This document shows, piece by piece, positions 1-5,107 of a DNA stretch of 5,107 nucleotides. Numbering within the stretch: the first letter of the stretch is position 1; the number at the start of each line of letters is the position of its first letter. Source of the stretch: Actinomycetota bacterium (GTDB lineage Bacteria; Actinomycetota; Actinomycetes; Nanopelagicales; Nanopelagicaceae); the NCBI GenBank assembly GCA_009705185.1, contig WLCS01000083.1:1-5107 (forward strand), in the 5' to 3' direction. The notes below the pieces were generated by a model that saw only the letters and a list, made by a program, of their open reading frames with translations, was not told the origin of the DNA and ran no database searches. Both the position numbers and the translations under genes were made by a program.

Positions 1-1
1 C

Positions 2-157
2 AATGCGCAGTTAGAGGGCCACGAACTCAACGATGAATCTCATGAAGTGCGGTGGGTGAAATTCGATGATGTCACGCGATTGCCTTTGCATCCCAGCTTT
101 GCAAAAACATGGCCAGAAGTGCGTTTAGTAATTGATGAACTAGAGAGTTTCTCGTAA
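2..157 (+). CDS. NUDIX hydrolase, C-terminal fragment (5' end beyond the left edge)
   Basis: The frame is open from the left edge and ends at a TAA at 155-157, giving 51 visible residues. The segment HEVRWVKFDDVTRLPLHPSF, followed by a Trp-Pro-Glu helix, is the typical tail of the NUDIX fold: a Glu and Trp at the start of the last beta-strand, an acidic turn, then the Leu-Pro-Leu-His-Pro motif leading into the final helix. NUDIX enzymes cleave nucleoside diphosphates linked to another group (oxidised dNTPs, ADP-ribose, NADH and the like). The catalytic NUDIX box (GX5EX7REUXEEXGU) would lie upstream of this window, so neither activity nor substrate can be judged. The last 18 bp overlap the 3' end of the oppositely oriented helicase gene. 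The family call is fairly safe; the specific function is unknown. Confidence 0.75.
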   Translation, partial: NAQLEGHELNDESHEVRWVKFDDVTRLPLHPSFAKTWPEVRLVIDELESFS

Positions 158-2140
158 ACGCTTCAGCGAATCACGCACCACTGCCCCATCGCTAGTACGC
201 CACAGCGGTGGCATTGAATTAAGAATCACACTTCCGTATCGCTTTGTGACAATACGCGAATCGAGAATTGCAACTACTCCGCGATCGTCCATGCTTCTAA
301 TTAATCGCCCTGCACCTTGCGCAAGCAACAACGCAGCGCGGGGTACTGATACCTGCATAAACCCGCTTCCACCTGACGCATCGGCAAGTGAAGAACGCGC
401 AGACATCACTGGTTCGTCAGGGCGTGGAAATGGAATGCGATCGATAGCAACAAGGATGCATGAATTTCCTGGAACATCCACACCCTGCCAGAGCGACATG
501 GTGCCAAGCAAAATAGATGTTTCATCTTTAGCAAAACGTTCGACGAGTGGCCCCACAGCATCTCCGCGTTTTTGAGTAATGATTGAAATCGGAAGATCGA
601 CTAGTACTTCACGTAAATGTGCATCTGCAGCCTCTACTCCACGCCACGAACTAAAGAGTGCCAACGTGCGCCCACCTGCTGCATCGATGAGTTCGCCAAG
701 TTCTTCCAGTACTTCTTTACTAGGACCATCGCGACCTGGTTCGGGTAAATGCTTTGGCATGTACAGCACACCTTGATTAGCAAAATCAAAAGGCGACCCC
801 ACATCGAGCATCTGCACATTGGCCGGATCTATATCGCCATCTTCAGATTCTTGATCTGCATCGCTTCCTACAACGAAACCAATACTGCGCGCCATTGCAT
901 CGAAATTATTTCCGACAGTCAGTGTTGCCGAGGTGGCTATGACCGGCGTCTTTGTTAACAAATTCGCTCGCAGAACGTGAGACACAGAAAGCGGCGCTAG
1001 GTGCAGAGTTGAAAATGTTGGTTCATACCAGAGCACGTGTTCATCGCCCATTTTCAATAACTTACCGGCTGTTGTTGCAATCTCTTGAACCGCACCTTTT
1101 ACGCGAGCTCGCTCTGCATTTTCATCAGGATCGATAATGTCATCATCGGCAGATATCAGTTGCACAAATGTTGTTGCTGCTTCTTTTAACTTTCGGATGG
1201 GGGCTTCAAGAACACTTGGGATTTCTTCCAAGCGACCTTGGGCAGAGAAATCACCTTTAATAATTTCGCCGTAATCGGCCATTGCATCATGGAAGCTATC
1301 GGCAGCATTTGTTAAAGAATCTGAGGGCTTACCCGGCATGTATTTGCGAGCCATTGCCGCCGCACGTTGCACACGACCTGATGTCAGTTCTTCAGTAACA
1401 GCTTGCGTTGTGCGATCCATAAATTCGTGAGCTTCATCCAAAATAACAGCATCTCGTTCTGGCAAAATCGGATGTGAATCCACGATTTCAATTGCCAACA
1501 AAGTGTGATTAGTAACGACAACATCGGCTTCTTGTGCGCGTGCTTTTGCTTTGGCAGCAAAACATTGTGCGCCCCATGCACATGAATCGGCTCCTACGCA
1601 TTCGCGGCCCGATAAAGAATTGGCTGCCCAGACTCTGCGGTCTACTTCTGGCGCATCATCGCGATCTCCGGATACTCCAGGAGTTTTCGCCCACGCAATT
1701 AAACGTTTCGCATCTTTTTCTAAGTACGAAGATTCAAGTAAGACTTCTGCATCGGGATCTGTATCTTCTGCATTCATTTTCTGCAGACAAACATAGTTGC
1801 CTACGCCTTTATAAATTCCATATGTAATTGAGCGACCCAAAGCTTTTTCTAGCGCGGGTACAACTGCGGGCAAATCTCTTTCTACTAACTGACGTTGCAG
1901 CGCAAGAGTTGCTGTTGCCACTAAAACTTTTCGTCCGTGCACAAGCGCCGGCACTAAATACGCCAGCGACTTTCCGGTACCGGTTCCGGCCTGCACCATC
2001 AGGTGGTGGCGATCGGTGAGAGCGTTGGCAACAGCTTCGGCCATTTCAATCTGACCTTCACGAGTAGAGCCGCCAATAGCCTCTACTGCCGCATCGAGCG
2101 CTTTTCGTACCTGCGCAGATAGTTCGCTCATGAGTGGCAC
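140..2140 (-). CDS. dinG: DinG-family ATP-dependent DNA helicase (XPD/Rad3-like, 4Fe-4S)
   Basis: A complete superfamily 2 helicase of 666 residues. DinG-type enzymes unwind DNA 5' to 3' and act on forked DNA, D-loops and R-loops in repair and replication conflicts. In order: a Q-motif-like segment with Arg27 and Gln30; Walker A AGTGTGKS (51-58); four cysteines C118, C181, C187 and C193, spaced as in the iron-sulphur domain of DinG/XPD; DEAH box (235-238); motif III SATL (404-407); GTMSLWQGVDVPG (546-558); motif VI QGAGRLIRS (608-616). All key residues are present. There is no N-terminal exonuclease domain, and the length is near E. coli DinG (about 716). The longest start is a GTG at 2140. 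An ATG three codons later (2131-2129) is equally plausible, and neither has a good Shine-Dalgarno sequence. A short acidic stretch (about 426-439) looks like a surface loop. I see no LexA-type box upstream, so SOS control is not supported here. The stop codon lies inside the convergent NUDIX gene. Confidence 0.93.
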   Translation of the reverse strand: MPLMSELSAQVRKALDAAVEAIGGSTREGQIEMAEAVANALTDRHHLMVQAGTGTGKSLAYLVPALVHGRKVLVATATLALQRQLVERDLPAVVPALEKALGRSITYGIYKGVGNYVCLQKMNAEDTDPDAEVLLESSYLEKDAKRLIAWAKTPGVSGDRDDAPEVDRRVWAANSLSGRECVGADSCAWGAQCFAAKAKARAQEADVVVTNHTLLAIEIVDSHPILPERDAVILDEAHEFMDRTTQAVTEELTSGRVQRAAAMARKYMPGKPSDSLTNAADSFHDAMADYGEIIKGDFSAQGRLEEIPSVLEAPIRKLKEAATTFVQLISADDDIIDPDENAERARVKGAVQEIATTAGKLLKMGDEHVLWYEPTFSTLHLAPLSVSHVLRANLLTKTPVIATSATLTVGNNFDAMARSIGFVVGSDADQESEDGDIDPANVQMLDVGSPFDFANQGVLYMPKHLPEPGRDGPSKEVLEELGELIDAAGGRTLALFSSWRGVEAADAHLREVLVDLPISIITQKRGDAVGPLVERFAKDETSILLGTMSLWQGVDVPGNSCILVAIDRIPFPRPDEPVMSARSSLADASGGSGFMQVSVPRAALLLAQGAGRLIRSMDDRGVVAILDSRIVTKRYGSVILNSMPPLWRTSDGAVVRDSLKRLRETL

Positions 2141-2170
2141 TTTAACGGTTCAATCGCGATACTTATCGAC
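2141..2170. promoter_or_regulatory. Divergent promoter region between dinG and the aldo/keto reductase gene
   Basis: Only 30 bp separate the two divergent starts, so both promoters must overlap here or extend into coding sequence. On the plus strand GATACT (2158-2163, 4 of 6 to TATAAT) lies 7 bases before the ATG at 2171. That would put transcription initiation on the start codon itself, a leaderless mRNA. On the minus strand the same element reads GATAAG or TAAGTA, because CGATA-CT-TATCG (2157-2168) is a near-palindrome. This could serve as the dinG -10, with a leader of about 15-25 nt. No convincing -35 is visible for either direction. The assignment is by pattern only. Confidence 0.4.
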
Positions 2171-3148
2171 ATGACATCCACACGTGTGATTGGCCCATTT
2201 ACTGTCCCTGCTCTCGGTCTTGGCTGCATGCCACTCTCTGGAATGCCACCTAGCAAGCAATGGATTCTTAATGAGCGCGATACAGCGATTGGCGTTGTCC
2301 ATGCCGCACTCGATGCTGGTGTGCGATTACTTGATACTGCAGATATTTACGCACCAACATGGAACTCAGTTGGTCACAATGAAATTCTTGTCTCAGAAGC
2401 AGTGCGATCCTGGAGCGGAAGTGCGGCGCAAAAAGCTGAAGTTGTGATTGCAACAAAAGGTGGCATTACGCGCGCTCCTCTTGAAGGAGATTGGTTTGGT
2501 ATCGCAGGTCGCGATGCGCAAGAGCATTATCTCTATCGCGCAGTTGAAGCATCAGCTGCAAAAATGCAGGTAAGCACCATTAAATTATGGCAACACCATC
2601 GCCTCAATCACTTCATGCCATTTGAAGAACAATTCGAAAACGTCATGAAACTTAAAGCTCATGGAATCGTTGAAAATATCGGCGTCAGTAACTACACCGC
2701 AGAACAATTGCGTCGCGCGATAAAAATTGGCGGAACTCCTGCTCAAGGTGGTCTGGTTTCGATTCAGAATGAATGGTCACCACGTTCTCGTGCATGGGCC
2801 GATGTTCGAGATATCTGCGTTGAATACGGAATCGCTTTCTTGCCATGGTCACCACTGGGTGGCATCGATATTAAAGATAGCCTCGAAAATGGCGCTTATG
2901 ACGCGTTTGCAGAAGTAGCAAAGACTCATAACGTTTCTAAGTTTGCGATCGCAATCGCATGGCACTTAGCAACTTCACCCGTTGCAATTCCAATTCCGGG
3001 TGCAACGCGTAAAGAATCAATCCTTGATTCGCTCACCGGCCTTGATGTGAAACTCAGCGCCGCAGAAGTTGAACTCCTGAATTCTTCACTGCCACCTAAT
3101 CCACCTTTGGCAGATGAATTAGTTCCGCAAGCTCCGTTCCGCGACTAA
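2171..3148 (+). CDS. Aldo/keto reductase (NADPH-dependent oxidoreductase)
   Basis: A complete 325-residue protein of the usual length for the aldo/keto reductase TIM-barrel family. These cytoplasmic enzymes reduce aldehydes and ketones with NADPH. The catalytic tetrad can be read directly: Asp55 and Tyr60 in LLDTADIY, Lys96 in VIATKGG, and His143 in LWQHHR. The GVSNY strand (171-175) and the IPGATRKES segment (about 275-283), which contacts the cofactor phosphate in this family, are also present. His142 next to the catalytic His143 is a small departure from the more common hydrophobic residue. The substrate cannot be deduced; many family members have broad specificity. The ATG at 2171 is the first in frame after the divergent promoter region. 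It has no Shine-Dalgarno sequence, which agrees with a leaderless start. The gene ends 4 bp before the palindrome that controls the next gene. Confidence 0.9.
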   Translation: MTSTRVIGPFTVPALGLGCMPLSGMPPSKQWILNERDTAIGVVHAALDAGVRLLDTADIYAPTWNSVGHNEILVSEAVRSWSGSAAQKAEVVIATKGGITRAPLEGDWFGIAGRDAQEHYLYRAVEASAAKMQVSTIKLWQHHRLNHFMPFEEQFENVMKLKAHGIVENIGVSNYTAEQLRRAIKIGGTPAQGGLVSIQNEWSPRSRAWADVRDICVEYGIAFLPWSPLGGIDIKDSLENGAYDAFAEVAKTHNVSKFAIAIAWHLATSPVAIPIPGATRKESILDSLTGLDVKLSAAEVELLNSSLPPNPPLADELVPQAPFRD

Positions 3149-3152
3149 AGTA

Positions 3153-3178
3153 AATGTAGTTGAAATTTCAACTACATT
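3153..3178. promoter_or_regulatory. Perfect 26-bp palindrome, probable operator of a MarR-type repressor
   Basis: Each 13-base half reads AATGTAGTTGAAA towards the centre (between 3165 and 3166), and all 13 pairs match with no spacer. The core TAGTTGAAATTTCAACTA resembles sites bound by dimeric winged-helix regulators of the MarR family. One example is the redox-sensing RosR of Corynebacterium, whose published consensus also contains a TTGA/TCAA pair. The palindrome covers the predicted -35 of the downstream dioxygenase gene, where a bound dimer would block RNA polymerase. That the site is an operator is an inference from symmetry and position. The regulator is not encoded in this window. Confidence 0.75.
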
Positions 3179-3188
3179 AGGATAGTGT
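3160..3188 (+). promoter_or_regulatory. Predicted promoter of the extradiol dioxygenase gene
   Basis: TTGAAA (3160-3165, 4 of 6 to TTGACA) is followed after exactly 17 bp by TAGTGT (3183-3188), which fits the loose actinobacterial -10 pattern TANNNT. Six bases then lead to the ATG at 3195. Initiation would therefore fall on or next to the start codon and give a leaderless transcript. The -35 lies at the centre of the 26-bp palindrome, so the promoter looks repressible. An AGGA at 3179-3182 is 12 bases from the ATG, too far for a good ribosome binding site. Confidence 0.55.
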
Positions 3189-3194
3189 GACGGC

Positions 3195-3968
3195 ATGTCA
3201 AAAATGCCGGCGCTATACATCGGTCATGGCGCACCGCTGCTGCTTGATGATCCAGTGTGGTCTTCAGAAATTGCTGGCATCACAAAGAAATTTGAGAAAC
3301 CAAAAGCAATTTTGATTGTCTCTGCGCATTGGGAGTCCGCGCCAATTTCTATCTCTTCACCAGTTGCTGGCACTCCCCTTGTATATGACTTCGGCGGCTT
3401 TGCACAAAAGTTTTATGAGATGACGTATCAAACTCCTGATGCATCAGCACTTGCTGCACGTATTGCAGCGATGATGCCTGATAACGAACCACTGCACGAA
3501 TCTCGACGTGGCCTCGATCATGGTGCCTGGGTACCTTTAAAGATTATGTATCCGGACGCAGATATTCCGGTGTTGCAGCTTTCCATGCCCACATCTGATC
3601 CTGGAAAACTCATTCAAATCGGAAAACGTTTACAGCCACTTCGCGATGAAGGTGTTCTGATTGTCGGCTCTGGATTTATGACTCATGGTCTTCCATATTT
3701 GCGCGACTTTTCAATCAACGCACAGGTACCAGGTTGGTCTGCCGATTTCGATACATGGGCTGCCGAAGCTCTCTCTCGCGGCGATGTTGATGCACTGGCA
3801 TCGTATAAAGATTTAGCACCTGCCGTGCAATACGCACACCCAACCGTGGAACATTTCACTCCGCTATTTGTCACCCTTGGAGCAGCAACAAATCCAGAAA
3901 GTATTTCAGAGACTTTGATTGAAGGATTCTGGATGGGTCTTTCTAAACGCTCTCTACTTGTCGCTTAA
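3195..3968 (+). CDS. Class III extradiol ring-cleavage dioxygenase (DODA/LigB superfamily, YgiD-like)
   Basis: A complete 257-residue protein matching the DODA-type branch of the LigB superfamily. Members include plant and bacterial 4,5-DOPA dioxygenases, which open catechol rings using a metal (Fe or Zn reported). Visible motifs are LYIGHGAP with His11, IVSAHWES with His45, GLDHGAWVPL with His109, GSGFMTHGL with His164, and AHPTVEHFTPL with His215 and His220. By family knowledge the metal ligands are probably His11, His45 and His220, and a conserved His in the DHG motif acts in catalysis. No conserved histidine appears to be missing. There is no signal peptide, so the protein is cytoplasmic. 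I chose the ATG at 3195 because it sits at the predicted transcription start; Met4 (3204) is an alternative. No neighbouring catechol-pathway genes are seen, so the natural substrate is unknown. The gene ends 3 bp from the stop of convergent ribH. Confidence 0.9.
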   Translation: MSKMPALYIGHGAPLLLDDPVWSSEIAGITKKFEKPKAILIVSAHWESAPISISSPVAGTPLVYDFGGFAQKFYEMTYQTPDASALAARIAAMMPDNEPLHESRRGLDHGAWVPLKIMYPDADIPVLQLSMPTSDPGKLIQIGKRLQPLRDEGVLIVGSGFMTHGLPYLRDFSINAQVPGWSADFDTWAAEALSRGDVDALASYKDLAPAVQYAHPTVEHFTPLFVTLGAATNPESISETLIEGFWMGLSKRSLLVA

Positions 3969-3971
3969 CTC

Positions 3972-4427
3972 TTAGAGCTCAAGTAATTTCAGTGCAGCAA
4001 TTGCGCTGTCGTAACCCTTATCTTCTTTACTTCCGGCGCGACCAGAACGCGCAATCGCTTGATCAAGATCGTTACACATTAGTACGCCGTACCCAATTGG
4101 CTTTGAGAACTTGAGCTGTACATCAATCACGCCTTGTGTGACGCCTTGGCAGACATAATCAAAGTGCGGAGTCTCGCCTTTGAGTACAAGTCCTACTGCG
4201 ACAACTGCGTCGTAACCCTTTTCAAAAGCTTTCTGCGCAGCCAGGGGAATCTCAAAAGAACCAGGTACATAAATGGTTTTAATTTTCTTAACATGTGCAG
4301 CTTCTAGTGCGCGAGTTGCCCCAGCTACGAGGTCGCCACAGATATCCATGTGCCAAGAAGAAGAAATGATCGCAACCTTTGCCTTAGGCAATTGCGGAAC
4401 AGTGATTGCTGGTGCGTGGCCGGCCAT
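3972..4427 (-). CDS. ribH: 6,7-dimethyl-8-ribityllumazine synthase
   Basis: A complete 151-residue lumazine synthase, the penultimate enzyme of riboflavin synthesis. It condenses 5-amino-6-ribitylaminouracil with 3,4-dihydroxy-2-butanone 4-phosphate; family members assemble as pentamers or 60-mer shells. Visible motifs are SSSWH, with Trp25 at the usual aromatic stacking position; VPGSFEIPLAA (54-64); LKGETPHFDYV, with His88 as the catalytic histidine; and the C-terminal GRAGSKEDKG segment (129-138), which contains the conserved phosphate-binding Arg region. The second segment has EDKG where GNKG is more usual, a minor variation. The ATG overlaps the ribBA stop by one base and is preceded by a strong Shine-Dalgarno sequence, so the start is well supported. 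It appears to be the last gene of a rib operon that enters from the right. No terminator separates it from the convergent dioxygenase gene. Confidence 0.96.
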   Translation of the reverse strand: MAGHAPAITVPQLPKAKVAIISSSWHMDICGDLVAGATRALEAAHVKKIKTIYVPGSFEIPLAAQKAFEKGYDAVVAVGLVLKGETPHFDYVCQGVTQGVIDVQLKFSKPIGYGVLMCNDLDQAIARSGRAGSKEDKGYDSAIAALKLLEL

Positions 4428-5107
4428 TATTTTCCTCCTAGGTTTCGTGCATGACCTAAGCGCTCTGCCTTGGTTGCAAGATACTTTTCGTTAAATTCAT
4501 TTGGCTTAATCTCTAGTGAAATCCGTTCGCAGGTAATCCCGCTCGATTCAACTGCACTGACTTTTTCAGGGTTATTTGTGAGCAGCTTGATTGAAGTTAC
4601 TTTCAGATTCTTCAAGATGGCAATTGCTTCAGACCAGTCGCGAGAATCAACTGCGTGACCTAATTGCAGATTGGCATCAACGGTATCGAGGCCCTCATTT
4701 TGCAAGATGTATGCCTTGAGCTTTTGCGTAAGTCCAATGCCACGACCTTCATGATCGCGCATATAAAGAATGTAGCCACATCCGTATGTCTCAATGGCAG
4801 CAATCGATGCATCGAGTTGCTGACCACAATCACAGCGCTGTGAATGAATGACATCTCCGGTAAAACACTCTGAGTGAATGCGAACCATCGGTGTCTTATC
4901 ACTCGTGCAATATTTCATAACAACTTGCTCGCGGTGCTTGAGCGATGGATACGTTGCAATATCCCACTCACCATTTTCCAACTGCACCTTTACCCATTCG
5001 AAATCATGACGTGGGTAATTTGCAACAGTAGGCAATTTGTCCAAGCTCTCTTGGTAAGTGCGAATTTCAGCAATCGAAACGACCGGAATCTTATGTTCGT
5101 CTGCGAA
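4427..5107 (-). CDS. ribBA: Bifunctional RibBA, C-terminal part with complete GTP cyclohydrolase II domain (5' end beyond the right edge)
   Basis: The frame stays open to the right edge and gives 226 visible residues. The TTG at 5044 is probably not a start, because the 21 codons before it (FADEHKIPVVSIAEIRTYQE and one more) match the end of the 3,4-dihydroxy-2-butanone 4-phosphate synthase domain, which precedes the cyclohydrolase in RibBA fusions. GTP cyclohydrolase II opens GTP to give the pyrimidine precursor of riboflavin. Its marks are complete: zinc cysteines C81, C92 and C94 (fragment numbering) in HSECFTGDVIHSQRCDCG, the active-site segment YMRDHEGRGIGL, an AN-LQLGH element, LLTNNPEKV, and a C-terminal NEKYLATKAERLGH. 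The RibB active site lies outside the window, so its integrity cannot be judged. The stop overlaps the ribH start by one base, so the two genes are in one operon. The RibBA call over a stand-alone RibA is an inference from the 21 residues. Confidence 0.93.
   Translation of the reverse strand, partial: FADEHKIPVVSIAEIRTYQESLDKLPTVANYPRHDFEWVKVQLENGEWDIATYPSLKHREQVVMKYCTSDKTPMVRIHSECFTGDVIHSQRCDCGQQLDASIAAIETYGCGYILYMRDHEGRGIGLTQKLKAYILQNEGLDTVDANLQLGHAVDSRDWSEAIAILKNLKVTSIKLLTNNPEKVSAVESSGITCERISLEIKPNEFNEKYLATKAERLGHARNLGGK
4434..4439 (-). promoter_or_regulatory. Strong ribosome binding site of ribH inside the ribBA 3' end
   Basis: Read on the minus strand, AGGAGG lies 6 bases before the ribH ATG, an ideal Shine-Dalgarno sequence and spacing. 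It falls in the last sense codons of ribBA, where GGA GGA encodes the final Gly-Gly before Lys and stop. Together with the TAATG overlap, this indicates translational coupling of the two genes. It is the only strong ribosome binding site in the window. Confidence 0.85.

Noticed and set aside
246..575. Plus-strand open frame of 109 codons antisense to dinG
   Set aside because: It lies wholly within a well-conserved helicase gene, has no recognisable motif and no ribosome binding site; it is a frame shadow. The other short frames opposite dinG, ribH and ribBA were rejected for the same reason.
140..2140. CasDinG of a type IV CRISPR system
   Set aside because: No csf genes or repeat arrays are present, and the protein looks like a housekeeping DinG between unrelated metabolic genes.
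2132..2175. LexA/SOS box upstream of dinG
   Set aside because: The actinobacterial pattern CGAACNNNNGTTCG was sought. Only a lone GAAC on the minus strand is present, with no matching GTTC at the right spacing.
3153..3178. The palindrome as an intrinsic terminator for the reductase gene
   Set aside because: A hairpin with an AATT loop is possible, but the stem is AT-rich and no U-run follows. Position over a -35 and perfect symmetry with no spacer favour an operator.
4427..5044. Stand-alone GTP cyclohydrolase II (RibA) starting at the TTG at 5044
   Set aside because: The frame continues to the right edge with residues typical of the RibB domain end, and there is no ribosome binding site before the TTG.
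4428..5107. FMN riboswitch for the rib genes
   Set aside because: The visible rib sequence is coding throughout; any such leader would lie upstream, beyond the right edge.

Overview
The window reads as an ordinary, gene-dense piece of a bacterial chromosome, most likely from an actinobacterium of moderate GC (mid-to-high 40s per cent by eye). That assignment is an inference. It rests on the look of the proteins (a DinG-type helicase without an exonuclease domain, a fused RibBA, a lumazine synthase with a Trp-His at the substrate pocket) and on two genes whose promoter-like hexamers sit so close to the ATG that leaderless transcripts are likely. A streamlined freshwater lineage of the acI/Nanopelagicales kind would fit the GC and compactness, but the sequence alone does not prove it.

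Layout, left to right. The 3' end of a NUDIX hydrolase gene (+) enters from the left edge. It overlaps tail-to-tail by 18 bp with a complete minus-strand dinG-like helicase gene (140-2140). A 30-bp divergent promoter region separates dinG from a plus-strand aldo/keto reductase gene (2171-3148). Just after that gene comes a perfect 26-bp palindrome (3153-3178). It overlaps the predicted -35 of the next gene, a class III extradiol (DODA/LigB-type) dioxygenase (3195-3968). After a 3-bp gap, the minus-strand riboflavin genes begin: ribH (3972-4427) and the C-terminal part of ribBA (4427 to the right edge). The rest of ribBA and probably other rib genes lie beyond the edge.

How the genes work together. 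RibBA and RibH supply consecutive steps of riboflavin synthesis: RibBA makes both precursors and RibH condenses the products to 6,7-dimethyl-8-ribityllumazine. They are coupled by a TAATG junction with a strong Shine-Dalgarno sequence inside the ribBA tail. DinG is a DNA-repair helicase with no obvious link to its neighbours. The reductase and dioxygenase are co-directional, but the dioxygenase appears to have its own regulated promoter, so a shared pathway is only a possibility.

No stretch over 300 bases lacks a gene. I see no RNA genes, mobile elements, CRISPR arrays or tandem repeats. The most interesting item is the palindromic MarR-like operator in front of the dioxygenase. I found no convincing evidence of a new biological system here.
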